Assembly (NCBI GenBank): GCA_022041995.1 | Contig: CP074390.1 | Span: 186,001-250,000, forward strand | DNA length: 64,000 nt | Direction of reading: 5' to 3' | Source: Cupriavidus necator | GTDB lineage: Bacteria > Pseudomonadota > Gammaproteobacteria > Burkholderiales > Burkholderiaceae | Part shown: in pieces, positions 47,751-57,195 of the stretch | Numbering within the stretch: position 1 is the stretch's first letter | How the letters are laid out: every line of letters starts with the position of its first letter | Made by a program: the position numbers and the translations under genes | The notes under the pieces: model-generated | Seen by the model: only the letters and a program-made list of their open reading frames with translations | The model's database searches: none | What the model was told of the DNA's origin: nothing

Positions 47751-48850
47751 TTACACGCTTTGCCGGCTGGCGGGTTCGCGACCGTTGCCCAGCAGCGCAC
47801 GCAGTGCCGCCAACGGCTGCGCGCTTTCAATGTAGCGATAGAACAGCGCGCCGGCCGCATTGCTGAGTCCCCACGCCGCAACCATGCCGAGCGCGTTCAG
47901 CACCGGCTGGCCCGGCGCCAGGTTCGACACCAGCGCGTTGACCAGCAGGCAAACCGGAAAGTGAACCAGGAACACCGAATAGGAAATGCGCCCGAAGAAG
48001 CCGACCGCGCGCGCCTGCGGCCAGCGTTCCAGCCAGCCGCCGCGGCGCGCCACCGCCAGCAGCAACGCAGTGGCGAGCGCCACCGCGATGCGCAGCCGGA
48101 AATCCACGGCCAGCGCCGCCAGCGCCACCGCGCCGATGAGCAGCAGCGGCAACACCGGGCGGCCGGGCTTGGACGCCCAGTAGGCCAGCGCCCCCAAGCC
48201 ATAGGCGCCGAAGAAGTACACGGCCCAGATATCCCACGCGGCATCGCGGTTGAACCAGAACAGCGACGCCACCGCCACCAGCGCCACGATGCCGATACTG
48301 GCCCCGGCACCCGCCGGCGCTTTCCCGCCCGCCACGGCGCGCGCGGCCCACAGCGTGCCCAGCAGCAGCGCAAACAGCTGCAGGTCGATGGCCACGTACC
48401 AGACCCCGGCCGAGAGCGCTTCGACATCGAGCACGTTATGCAGCAGCGTCACGTGCGCCAGGAACTGCAGCAGGCCGGGCGGCGCGGGATCGAGTCGTGC
48501 ACCATCCATTGGCGCGCCAGGGCGGCACCGGCAATGCTGAGCAGCAGCGCCGCCGCAAAGGGCACCACCAGCTTCTGGTAGCGCCGCCACAGCACCAGCA
48601 GCGGATGCTGGCTGATCTCCAGCCGGCCATGCGGTGCCAGGCTGCGCGCGGCGAGAAAGCCACTGATCACCAGGAAGACCTGCACGGCGATGCGCGCGTA
48701 GTCGTACAGCCAGTCCACCAGCCCCGGGGCCAGCCGATACGCGGTATCGGACATCGGGCCATAGAAGGCCAGGTGATGGAGCACGATCAGCTGGGAGCTG
48801 ACCGCTTTCAGGGCGTCGATGCACGGCAGGCGCGACGGACGGGGGCTCAT
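47751..48850 (-). CDS. Acyltransferase 3 family membrane protein (one-base frameshift)
   Basis: Integral membrane O-acyltransferase with about ten helices that would acylate a surface sugar or exopolysaccharide. It begins RLPCIDALKAVSSQLIVLHH (family His in the first helix), then VQVFLVISGFLAARSL, and ends with WGLSNAAGALFYRYIE. The first frame reaches VHDSIP and breaks; one extra G (C on the plus strand) at about 48485 joins it to APPGLLQFLAHVTLLHNV, giving 366 aa. Both halves are well preserved, so an assembly error is likely. No glycan genes adjoin, so the substrate is unknown. Confidence 0.82.
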
Positions 48851-49157
48851 CGTTATAGGAATGTTGCAATTGCCACGGAAGGCGCGATTCTACCTGCTTG
48901 CACCGGCTTTAATATGGCGCATACGCCACTATCTATAGATTCGTTACACACTGCGCCCGCTTGTTGCGAGTTTGCAGGCACATGGATTCATGTCTTAATC
49001 CCGAGGCTTATGAGTCAAGCACGTGCCTTGACGCGCCGCGGCCCAAAAATACATGGGTGGAAACGGGGACGTCAGGCTTGAACCACACCTTCAAGGGAAG
49101 TTTTGTTGTGCGCCGGTAGCCTAAGCTAGAGGCAGGATTGCCACCTGGGGCCCGCTT
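48851..49157. other. Divergent intergenic region
   Basis: About 307 bases between the acyltransferase and a small lipoprotein gene, more AT-rich than average. A CTATAG-like patch near 48930-48945 and a CTTGAA/TTCAAG inverted pair near 49078-49098 are visible; no gene is supported. Confidence 0.4.
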
Positions 49158-49385
49158 ATGCAGCACCGCACGCTTTTCCCCCGCACCGGCCACGCCTTCC
49201 GTTGCGCCGTAGCCGAGTGCTCCCTCATTGCCCTTCTGGCCGCGGCCCTGGCGGGATGCGAGGGAGTCCCGCGGGATACCACAGCAACACCGCCACCGCC
49301 CCGTCAGCCGATTGCGCCCAGCGACGACGTGTACCCCGCCCCGACCACGGTGCGCGACACGCGACCTGCGGCGCGCACTCCGTAG
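49158..49385 (+). CDS. Small lipoprotein
   Basis: 75 aa with a long signal segment and lipobox SLIALLAAALAGCEG, leaving a mature peptide of about 40 residues rich in Pro and Thr (GVPRDTTATPPPPRQ). There is no good ribosome site, but the lipobox is convincing. Convergent with the mdc operon end. Function unknown. Confidence 0.5.
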   Translation: MQHRTLFPRTGHAFRCAVAECSLIALLAAALAGCEGVPRDTTATPPPPRQPIAPSDDVYPAPTTVRDTRPAARTP

Positions 49386-49653
49386 GCGGCATTTGCCTAC
49401 CGTTCCAGTGCATGGAGGCGAGGCGGAAAAAGCAAAAGCCGCGCGGCAGCGGGACGCCCCGACGGCTGCGCTGTTCCCGCTCGACCACCTGTCGTGCCGC
49501 TGGCCGGCACGGCGGCCAGTACCGGTCGCCGCGGGCGCAGTGCCCGCTGTCCGAGCGCAACGACCCAACGACGAGTGGCAACGCGCCGCGGCCTGACAAC
49601 TCCTCATCGAGGTGGTTTGCTGCTTTGCAGACCCGCTATTGCCAAACGGAGAA

Positions 49654-50571
49654 TCAACGACGCATGATCGCCGCGATCGAATCGACGCGGGTTCTGTCAC
49701 AGGCCAATGCGATGCCATCTGCAAACACCGGCTGCGCCAGCCGTGTCAGCACGTCACCCGGAGGCGCCTCCACCACCAGCCTGGCGCCATTGGCGCGGGC
49801 CAGCAGCATGGCTTCATGCCAGCGCACCGGCGTCGCCATGTTCTGCGCGAGATCCTCAGCGATCTTGCGTGGATCGCGCAGTTCGCGCGCCTTGCTCGCA
49901 CTGAAGTAGCGCAGCTTAGGCGCCGACATCGCCACCCCCTGCATGGCTTCGCCCAGGGCGCGCGCGGCGTCAGCCAGCAGCGGACAATGCGACGGGACGT
50001 GGATGGCGACCGGCCTGGCGGCCTGCGCGCCTGCCGCCAGTGCCAGTGTCGACACTTCCGCCAGCGCCGACAGCTTGCCCGCGATCACTATCTGCGTGGG
50101 GGCGTTGAAATTGGCCAGGTACACCGGTTGCTGGGGCGTGCAGACCTGCGCCACCAGCGGTTCGAGCCGGTTCCGGTCCAGGCCAAGGATCGCCGTCATG
50201 CCATAGCCATGCGGAAAGGCCTGCGCCATCAACTCCCCGCGCACGCGCACTAGTCGCAACGCATCGGCAAAGGCCAGCACACCTGCGGTCACCGCCGCCG
50301 CATAGGCGCCGATGGAGAGGCCGGCCACCGCGTCGGCGCGGGCGTCATGCGCGGCCAGGCAGCGCGCCATGGCCACGCCTGACGTCAGCAGGCAAAGCTG
50401 GGTCCATACCGTGGACTGCAGGCGTGCCGGCGTATCCATCTCCGCCGCTGGTACCTGCAGCACGTCTTCCGCCGCGGCCAGCACCGCGGCCACCGAGGGA
50501 TGTGCCGGCAGGTCTTTCAGCATGCCGGGGCGCTGTGCGCCCTGGCCGGGGAAGGTAAGCAGGACATTCAT
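49654..50571 (-). CDS. mdcH: Malonyl-CoA:ACP transacylase subunit of malonate decarboxylase MdcH
   Basis: 305 aa, FabD-like. LLTFPGQGAQRPGM at the N-terminus and the nucleophile elbow AGLSIGAYAAAV identify the malonyl transferase fold; VHVPSHCPLLADAARAL carries the conserved His. It primes the decarboxylase by loading malonyl onto the MdcC thiol. The ATG at 50571 overlaps the mdcG stop (ATGA). Last gene of the mdc operon. Confidence 0.93.
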   Translation of the reverse strand: MNVLLTFPGQGAQRPGMLKDLPAHPSVAAVLAAAEDVLQVPAAEMDTPARLQSTVWTQLCLLTSGVAMARCLAAHDARADAVAGLSIGAYAAAVTAGVLAFADALRLVRVRGELMAQAFPHGYGMTAILGLDRNRLEPLVAQVCTPQQPVYLANFNAPTQIVIAGKLSALAEVSTLALAAGAQAARPVAIHVPSHCPLLADAARALGEAMQGVAMSAPKLRYFSASKARELRDPRKIAEDLAQNMATPVRWHEAMLLARANGARLVVEAPPGDVLTRLAQPVFADGIALACDRTRVDSIAAIMRR

Positions 50572-51215
50572 CGCGTGGGGTGCCAGGGATCCGCGCACAG
50601 CCGCGGGCCGTGATCCGTTTTCAGCAGCACTTTACCGCCGCTGCGCAGGCGTTCCAGCAGCGAGAAGCCACCAAAGGGGGTCGCGACCTGTATATCGAGC
50701 CTGGCCGGCGCGGCGCGCTGCAACTCGGCCAGCAGGTCCAGATGCGGGGCCTGGAGGGGTTGTGCGGCCTGCACGACGAGGTCAAGGTCGCTGTCGGCAC
50801 GCAGCACGTTGTGCAGACAGGCGAGCGAGAAGCCGGCGCTGCCAGTCACGCCCCACCGGATACCGGCGGCGTCGAGCCAGTCGGCGATGGCCTCGAGCGC
50901 GAGGATTGCTGGCAGGGTCGCCAGCTCCGGCCGCCGCCGCCATGCACGCTGCGCGGCCAGGTCCATCGGCGTGACGATCTTGCGGATCGCCGCGGGCGTG
51001 ATCCAGGTGCCGAAGCGTTCCGCGCGCGTACCGCCGCGCAAGCCGACGGGGACGGCGCCAGGCCGGCGGCCGTCGCGCCGCACGACCAGCGGGATCTCGC
51101 GCAGCGCTGGCAGGCAGACCCATTCCGGCAAGGCGTCGCGGCCCAGGTCGCTTGCCGGATCGCCCAGCCAGACCAGATCGTGTGGCGCGGGCGTCGCAGT
51201 GTTCAGGCTTGCCAT
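50568..51215 (-). CDS. mdcG: Phosphoribosyl-dephospho-CoA transferase MdcG
   Basis: 215 aa. Attaches the 2'-triphosphoribosyl-3'-dephospho-CoA group to MdcC. The nucleotidyltransferase pair of acidic residues is in RADSDLDLVVQAAQPLQ, and WGVTGSAGFSLA is the preceding GS motif. It overlaps mdcE by 13 bases and mdcH by 4, consistent with coupled translation. Confidence 0.92.
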   Translation of the reverse strand: MASLNTATPAPHDLVWLGDPASDLGRDALPEWVCLPALREIPLVVRRDGRRPGAVPVGLRGGTRAERFGTWITPAAIRKIVTPMDLAAQRAWRRRPELATLPAILALEAIADWLDAAGIRWGVTGSAGFSLACLHNVLRADSDLDLVVQAAQPLQAPHLDLLAELQRAAPARLDIQVATPFGGFSLLERLRSGGKVLLKTDHGPRLCADPWHPTR

Positions 51216-52039
51216 TGCCGCGACAGGCAGTCACGCACTGCAGCCGACGCCTTGCGGTTTGCGCCCGCCAGCCGGCCGGACAGTCCGCGCGTCGGGTCGC
51301 GTCGTATCTCCGCCAGCGCGCAGAGGATGGTGTCGCGCGCCAGGTGCACATCGGCCGGCACCGGGGCGCTGGCCGACTCGACGTCGATCAGCCGCCACAG
51401 GATGCCCAGCGTGGCGAAGTTTTCGATGTCGTAGGCCATCGGCGGAACCGTCGACGCCAGCGCTTCGAGGTCCTCGACTGTGCGCATGGTGACCCTGGCG
51501 GCGGCCTCCTTGCCCATCGCATGCACCAGCACGCCCTCGTCATTGAGCGCGATGATGCGATTGGCCTGGTAGCCGTGCGCAAGGAAGGCTCCCGACATGG
51601 CGCGCCCCACGATCAGCGCCACCACCGGGTGCCCGGCCAGGCGGGCCTCGGCATAGGCTGCCACGGCACCGGCCAGCGACTGGTGGATGCCAAGCGCCTC
51701 TTCTCGCCGGCCGTAGGCCTGGCTGGGGGTATCGACAATCGCCACGATGGCGCGCTTGACCGGCAATTCGCGGTCTGCTTCGATCGCTTCGCGCACCGCG
51801 CGCGCCAGCGACCAGCCTTCGAGCAGACCGGCCTCGCCATGACGTGCCCGCGGGAAGCGGCTGTCGGCGTCAGGCACCAGCGCGATCCAGCGAACCGCGG
51901 TCCCCGCCAGTTCGCCGTCGGCAACCAGCACTGACTCCGGCAGACCCAGCTGGATCTGCGCCGCGGGCGCCAGTGCCTGCAGCCAGCGTTCACCACGGCT
52001 GGGTTCGCGCGCGGTAGCGGTTTGGGTTGGTGAGTTCAT
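51203..52039 (-). CDS. mdcE: Malonate decarboxylase gamma subunit MdcE
   Basis: 278 aa, crotonase-like carboxyltransferase fold, partner of MdcD in decarboxylating malonyl-S-ACP. Blocks: IVAIVDTPSQAYGRREEALG, VVALIVGRAMSGAFLAHGY and YDIENFATLGILWRLIDVE. Its ATG overlaps the mdcD stop. Confidence 0.94.
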   Translation of the reverse strand: MNSPTQTATAREPSRGERWLQALAPAAQIQLGLPESVLVADGELAGTAVRWIALVPDADSRFPRARHGEAGLLEGWSLARAVREAIEADRELPVKRAIVAIVDTPSQAYGRREEALGIHQSLAGAVAAYAEARLAGHPVVALIVGRAMSGAFLAHGYQANRIIALNDEGVLVHAMGKEAAARVTMRTVEDLEALASTVPPMAYDIENFATLGILWRLIDVESASAPVPADVHLARDTILCALAEIRRDPTRGLSGRLAGANRKASAAVRDCLSRQWQA

Positions 52040-52887
52040 GCGTCGGTCCCCCGTTGCAACAATGCCTGCACATCTGCCGGCGTGGGCTGCGCACTGGCGT
52101 CGTACGCCAGCAGTGCGGCCAGATATTGGGCGTATTGTTCACTGCGATGGCTTCCCGCGACCGGGCCGCGCAACAGTTCGGCGACCTGCCTGCGCATCGC
52201 GTCGCAGTCGTCATCGACATACGCATCGGCGAAGCCGGTGGCGACGCGCTGCGTGCCGCCGGTGAAGCTCCAGATAAAGGGCCGGTCACGCGAGTCGTAC
52301 TCGGCGATGCCCGCCTCCTGCTCGATCACGGCCGGGCCGTTCAGGCCAAGGCGCCCTTCCTGCGTCATCACCAGCGCGGTACACAGGCCCGCGGCAATCG
52401 ACATGCCGCCGAAGCAGCCCACCTGCCCGGCGATCACGCCGACTACCGGCTGGTAGCGGCGCAGGTCGACGATGGCCGCATGGATCTCGGCAATCGCGGC
52501 CAGGCCGAGATTGGCTTCCTGCAGGCGCACGCCGCCGGTCTCCAGCAGCAGCACTGCGCGCGTCGGTTCACCGCGGCGGTTGTCTTCGGCGGCCAGCTCC
52601 AGCGCACCGGCAATCTTGGCGCCGCCGACTTCGCCCATGCTGCCGCCCTGGAAGGCGCCTTCGATGGCCAGCACCACCACCGGCATCCCGTCGATGCGCC
52701 CCTTGGCGACCACCACGCCGTCATCGCTCTGCGGCACCACACCCTGCGGCGGCAGCCACGGCGACTGCAGGCCGTCGAACGGGCCCGCCAATTCGCTGAA
52801 GGTGCCCGGGTCCAGCAACGCACGAGCGCGCTCGCGTGCCCCCAGTTCAATAAAGCTGTTGCGCGCCAGCAGTTCCGCCGTGTTCAT
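52036..52887 (-). CDS. mdcD: Malonate decarboxylase beta subunit MdcD
   Basis: 283 aa, carboxyltransferase fold. Typical segments are FQGGSMGEVGGAKIAGALEL, LLETGGVRLQEANLGLAAI and GQVGCFGGMSIAAGLC. With MdcE it releases CO2 from malonyl-S-ACP to give acetyl-S-ACP. The ATG overlaps the mdcC stop (ATGA). Confidence 0.95.
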   Translation of the reverse strand: MNTAELLARNSFIELGARERARALLDPGTFSELAGPFDGLQSPWLPPQGVVPQSDDGVVVAKGRIDGMPVVVLAIEGAFQGGSMGEVGGAKIAGALELAAEDNRRGEPTRAVLLLETGGVRLQEANLGLAAIAEIHAAIVDLRRYQPVVGVIAGQVGCFGGMSIAAGLCTALVMTQEGRLGLNGPAVIEQEAGIAEYDSRDRPFIWSFTGGTQRVATGFADAYVDDDCDAMRRQVAELLRGPVAGSHRSEQYAQYLAALLAYDASAQPTPADVQALLQRGTDA

Positions 52888-53201
52888 GCGCCCTCTCCTG
52901 GTTGCGGGTCGCCCAGCGCCTCGAAGGCCTCCGCCAGGCGCATGCCGACCACGCCCGGCGTGGCGCCGAAATCGTGGATGCGGATCTGCATCGACGCGCG
53001 CGGCTCGGCGGCGAAGACGCGCGCGAGCTGCGCATCCCAGACACGGCCATAGCCATTGACCGAGGTGGTGACCTCAACCGTGGTCACGCCGCCGCTGCCG
53101 GGCTCGACCAGCACCTCGAGGTCGCCCGACCCCACCACGCCCACCAGCACGCGCGCCTTGGCAGGCTGCCCCGCCGGAAATTCAAATCGCAGTTGTTCCA
53201 T
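52884..53201 (-). CDS. mdcC: Malonate decarboxylase acyl carrier protein MdcC
   Basis: 105-aa delta subunit. S25 in VGVVGSGDLEVL is the expected attachment site for the dephospho-CoA-derived prosthetic group, at the same number as in the Klebsiella protein. GYGRVWDAQLARVF and MQIRIHDFGATPGVVGMRL are family blocks. It starts 20 bases inside the end of mdcB. Confidence 0.94.
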   Translation of the reverse strand: MEQLRFEFPAGQPAKARVLVGVVGSGDLEVLVEPGSGGVTTVEVTTSVNGYGRVWDAQLARVFAAEPRASMQIRIHDFGATPGVVGMRLAEAFEALGDPQPGEGA

Positions 53202-54129
53202 CAAAGTCCCCTGAATTGTTGCCCATCGAGCCCTGCGACAGCCGGTCGAGGAAGATCGTCGCGGCCAGCAAGTCCGCAGCGCCGCCCGGCGAGGCGCGCT
53301 GCGCCAGCATGCCGGCGTCCAGGCTGCGCAGGTGCCGCCGTCCCGCCACCGTGCCCACGCCACCGGCGGCGAGCACCGCCTTCGCGCCGGCCTGCATATA
53401 GTCCAGGCCCTTGCGCCCCGACCTCGCCAGCACGCAGGTATCGTCCAGTTCGCTCATCAACGCCAGCAGCGCATTGAGGCGTGCCGTGGATTCGGTGTCG
53501 CCGCGCGCGCGGCTGCGTTGCAGGGCCGGCAGCGCCAGCCGCATCACGTGCGGGAACCCTGCCCGTGCCTGCGCCCGCGCACCGCCAACGCCGTACGCCA
53601 GGCAGGCGAGTTCGCCCTTGTTGCCGGTAACCACCGGCCGGTGGCGGTCGGGCAGCGCGGCGATGGCACCCGCCGTGGTGCTGATCTCGGCGGCACTGGC
53701 GGGCTGCCCGGCGGCGCCGAGCTGTCCTGCGGCGCCCACCAGCAAGCCAATACACCAGATCGCGCCGCGATGCGTATTGACACCGCCGGTGGCGGACAGC
53801 ATCACCGCCTCTGCCTCGCGGCCGAGCGCGCCCAGTTGCTCGCGCAGCCCATACCCGACGCGCGGCGCCTGCAGGCCGGCATCGGCCATGGCCGCGAACG
53901 ACGGGCCCAGCGACTGCGCGGAGCGCAGCATCAGCGGCAATGTCAGGTCGGCATGCGCACCGCTGCCACGGCTGTCGACCAGGCCGGGCTTGGGCGAGAG
54001 CCGCGCCTCTTCGGCAATGGCGATGACGGCCAGTCCCGCCAGCGCCTGCGCCTGGGCGGAGACCGCTGGCGGCGGCTGAAGCAGGTGCGGCGCCTGCGCT
54101 GGCAGCAGCCTTGCTGCGGCGGCCGCCAT
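53182..54129 (-). CDS. mdcB: Triphosphoribosyl-dephospho-CoA synthase MdcB
   Basis: 315 aa, CitG-type. Makes the prosthetic-group precursor from ATP and dephospho-CoA. Motifs: EEARLSPKPGLVDSRGSGAH, SATGGVNTHRGAIW and SARL-rich DDTCVLARSGRKGLDYMQ. The ATG at 54129 shares its A with the mdcA stop. Confidence 0.94.
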   Translation of the reverse strand: MAAAAARLLPAQAPHLLQPPPAVSAQAQALAGLAVIAIAEEARLSPKPGLVDSRGSGAHADLTLPLMLRSAQSLGPSFAAMADAGLQAPRVGYGLREQLGALGREAEAVMLSATGGVNTHRGAIWCIGLLVGAAGQLGAAGQPASAAEISTTAGAIAALPDRHRPVVTGNKGELACLAYGVGGARAQARAGFPHVMRLALPALQRSRARGDTESTARLNALLALMSELDDTCVLARSGRKGLDYMQAGAKAVLAAGGVGTVAGRRHLRSLDAGMLAQRASPGGAADLLAATIFLDRLSQGSMGNNSGDFDGTTAI

Positions 54130-55787
54130 CACCAGCTCCGGAAGCGTGCCGGCGGCTCGTACAGCCCGCCTGACCAGTCGACCAAATCGGCCATGCTCTT
54201 GGCCGCCAGCAGGCTGCGCGTGGCCTGGCTGCGCTGCACGCCCAGGTCTTCCGGCAACGCGATCAGGCCGTCGCTGCGCATCCGGCGCGTGGTGGCGGGA
54301 TCGTGCTTCATGCCGATGGGCGTAACGCCGGCCACCGCGGCAATCATCCGGCGCCGCTCTTCCAGCGATTGCGCCTTGTACAGGTAGGCGATGCCTTCCT
54401 CGGTCAGCACGTGCGTAACGTCGTCGCCGTAGATCATCACCGGGGCGAGCGGCATGCCGCTTTCGCGCGCGACGTCGACCGCGTCCATCGATTCGACGAA
54501 GGTCGGCTTGCCGCCCGCCTGGAAGGTCTCGACCATCTGCACCACCAGCTTGCGGCCGCGCGCGAGTGGATCGTCGGTCTCGATCAGATCCAGCCATGCC
54601 GGCGTCGGATGCCGGCGCCCGCCAGGCTGGTGACCCATGTTGGGCGCGCCGCCAAAGCCGGAAAGCCGGCCGCGCGTCACTGTGGACGAGTGGCCGTCGC
54701 CGTCGATCTGCAGGGTCGAGCCGATGAAGAGGTCCACCGCGTACTGGCCGGCAAGCTGGCAGAAGGCCCGGTTAGAACGCATCGAACCGTCCGCACCGGT
54801 GAAGAAGACATCCGGCCGGGCTGCGACATAGGCCTCCATGCCCAGTTCGCTGCCAAAGCTGTGCACGCTATCTACCCAGCCGGTCTCGATGGCGGGAATC
54901 AGCGTCGGGTGCGGGTTGAGCGTCCAGTACTTGCAGATCTTGCCCTTCAGCCCCAGCGACTCGCCGTAGGTCGGCAGGATCAGCTCGATCGCCGCGGTGT
55001 TGAAGCCGATGCCATGGTTAAGCGACTGCACCTGGTGGCGCTCGTAAATGCCGCGGATCGCCATCATTGCCATCAGCACGTGGACCGGCTTGATCAGGCG
55101 GGGGTCGCGGGTAAAGAGTGGCTCGCAGAAGAATGGCTTGTCGGCCTGCACCACGTAGTCGATCCAGGAGCCGGGCACGTCCACGCGCGGCAGGCCGGTG
55201 GGGTCGTCGACGATCTCGTTGACTTGCGCAATGACCAGCCCGTCGCGGAAGGCCGCGGCCTCTACCAGTGCCGGCGTATCCTCGGTGCTGGGGCCGGTGT
55301 AGAGATTGCCCTCGCGGTCGGCCTTGTAGCCGGCGATCAGCACGACGTTGGGGACCAGGTCCACATACAGCCGCGCATAAAGCTCGATATAGGTGTGGAT
55401 CGCGCCCACTTCGAGCTGGCCGTCCTCCAGGAACTGCGAGATGCGGATGCTCTGCGCGCCGGCGTACGAGAAATCCAGCTTGCGCGCGATGCCGCGCTCG
55501 AACAGGTCCAGATGTTCCACCCGGCTGACGCTCGGGATAATCATGTGGAGTGCATTCACACGCGCGGGATCGACCTGTGCCAGCGAGCGCGACAGAAAGT
55601 CGGCCTGCTTCTGGTTGTTGCCCTCCAGCACCACGCGGTCGCCCGAAAGCAGCACTGCCTCAAGGAAGGGCACAATATCGCTGGTCGGCACCAGCTTGCC
55701 CTGGGCAATGGCGGCGGCGTTCTGCTTGCGGCGCGCCTTGGCTTCCCTGCGGGTGTTCCATTGGCGGCCTGTGCTGGTGGTGGTCAT
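54129..55787 (-). CDS. mdcA: Malonate decarboxylase alpha subunit MdcA
   Basis: 552 aa. Acetyl-S-ACP:malonate ACP transferase: swaps acetyl for malonate on the carrier protein. CoA-transferase-like blocks include VVLEGNNQKQADFLSRSL, IELILPTYGESLGLKGKI, STVTRGRLSGFGGAPNMGHQ and VMIYGDDVTHVLTEEGIAYL. ATG 55787 has CGGAGA just upstream. First gene of the decarboxylase operon, 136 bases after mdcR on the same strand, with a pair of direct repeats in between. Confidence 0.96.
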   Translation of the reverse strand: MTTTSTGRQWNTRREAKARRKQNAAAIAQGKLVPTSDIVPFLEAVLLSGDRVVLEGNNQKQADFLSRSLAQVDPARVNALHMIIPSVSRVEHLDLFERGIARKLDFSYAGAQSIRISQFLEDGQLEVGAIHTYIELYARLYVDLVPNVVLIAGYKADREGNLYTGPSTEDTPALVEAAAFRDGLVIAQVNEIVDDPTGLPRVDVPGSWIDYVVQADKPFFCEPLFTRDPRLIKPVHVLMAMMAIRGIYERHQVQSLNHGIGFNTAAIELILPTYGESLGLKGKICKYWTLNPHPTLIPAIETGWVDSVHSFGSELGMEAYVAARPDVFFTGADGSMRSNRAFCQLAGQYAVDLFIGSTLQIDGDGHSSTVTRGRLSGFGGAPNMGHQPGGRRHPTPAWLDLIETDDPLARGRKLVVQMVETFQAGGKPTFVESMDAVDVARESGMPLAPVMIYGDDVTHVLTEEGIAYLYKAQSLEERRRMIAAVAGVTPIGMKHDPATTRRMRSDGLIALPEDLGVQRSQATRSLLAAKSMADLVDWSGGLYEPPARFRSW

Positions 55788-55852
55788 CGCATCTCCGGGC
55801 TGACGTCTGTCTGATGTGCCCACCTTAAACAGGCGGCGCTCACCGAACAATC

Positions 55853-55884
55853 ACGTTGGGCGGAGAACCATTACGCTGGCCGGA
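55853..55884 (-). promoter_or_regulatory. Direct repeats, probable MdcR site before mdcA
   Basis: ACGTTGGGCGGA (55853-55864) and ACGCTGGCCGGA (55873-55884) share 10 of 12 bases and are exactly 20 bases apart, two helical turns. They sit 66 to 97 bases before the mdcA ATG, where a LysR-type activator would bind; the link to MdcR is inference. Confidence 0.5.
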
Positions 55885-55923
55885 AGCAAGACCTGAAGCG
55901 CGGCCGACCGCAGCCTCGGCGTC

Positions 55924-56841
55924 CTATTGCTCCGCGTCGCGCATGGCCATGCGGCACACCGCGGCCAGCGCCAGCAGGTTAGGATCGCGCTCGCGGCGGC
56001 GCAGGAAGCTCAGGCCGATGGTTTGCTTGATGTCGTATTCGCCGGCCAGTGGCACGAACGCCACGTTGCGCGAATACACCCCTTTCACCCGCCCTGGCAA
56101 AAGCGTGTAGCCGATGCCACCGCCCACCAAGTTCATCAATGAAAAGATATCGCCGACTTTCATCACTACATTTGGCGTGAATTGGGCAATGCGGAAGGCC
56201 TCGACAAAGCCGTGATAGGTGACGAAGCCCTCGCTCAACGCCACGAACGGCTCGTCGCGGCAGGCTCGCAGGTCGACCGCCGGCATGGAGGCGTAGGGCG
56301 AGTCGGCAGGCGCCGCAAAGAAGATATCGTCCTCGAACAGCGGGATCGACTCGATCTCCGGATCGGGCTCGGGCACGGCCATCAACGTGGCATCGATCGA
56401 GCCCTGCTTGAGTTTGTGCAGAAGGTCCGCATTGGAACCAAGCACCAGTTCAGTCTGCATTTCCGGGCGCCGCAGCTTCAGCCCGATCACGATCTTGGGC
56501 ACGGTCTGGACCGTCAGCGAGTAGAGCGAGCCGATCTTGAGCTGGTCGGCCGAATAGCCGGCGGCCTCGCGCGTGGCGCGGATGCCGTCGGCCATGGCCT
56601 TGAGCACTTCCCTTGCCGTATCCGCCAGCACATAGGCCGCATCGGTCGGGATCAGGTTGCGGCCCTCATGCCGGAACAGCGCGCAGCTCGTGCCCTCTTC
56701 CAGCGAATGCAGGGCACGGTGCACGCTGACCGTGCTGGTGTCCAGGATCTCGGCCGCCTTGGCCAGGTTGCCGGATTCCATGAACGCCAGCAGGGCTTCG
56801 AGTTTGCGGAAGGTGATCTCTTCGCCAATGCGGATTCTCAT
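55924..56841 (-). CDS. mdcR: LysR-family regulator of malonate use MdcR
   Basis: 305 aa from ATG 56841. The helix-turn-helix is GNLAKAAEILDTSTVSVHRALHSLEE, followed by a type 2 periplasmic-binding-like domain (LKIGSLYSLTVQTVPKIV, IDATLMAVPEPDPEI, IFSLMNLVGGGIGYTLLP). MdcR proteins activate the mdc operon in response to malonate. It lies between the transporter and mdcA, all on the minus strand, and a possible binding site precedes mdcA. The in-frame extension upstream of 56841 crosses the acs remnant and is not a plausible start. Confidence 0.92.
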   Translation of the reverse strand: MRIRIGEEITFRKLEALLAFMESGNLAKAAEILDTSTVSVHRALHSLEEGTSCALFRHEGRNLIPTDAAYVLADTAREVLKAMADGIRATREAAGYSADQLKIGSLYSLTVQTVPKIVIGLKLRRPEMQTELVLGSNADLLHKLKQGSIDATLMAVPEPDPEIESIPLFEDDIFFAAPADSPYASMPAVDLRACRDEPFVALSEGFVTYHGFVEAFRIAQFTPNVVMKVGDIFSLMNLVGGGIGYTLLPGRVKGVYSRNVAFVPLAGEYDIKQTIGLSFLRRRERDPNLLALAAVCRMAMRDAEQ

Positions 56842-56870
56842 GGTTCTGGGCTCGGGTGTGGGGCGGCCTC

Positions 56871-57158
<288 letters not shown>

Positions 57159-57195
57159 TCATGGTTTCGAGTCTGGTGTAGGCGATGGAAGGAAC

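Noticed and set aside
49386..49653. Extension of the small lipoprotein or a new gene before mdcH
   Set aside because: The lipoprotein stops at 49385 and the frames that follow are Arg-rich shadows without start signals.
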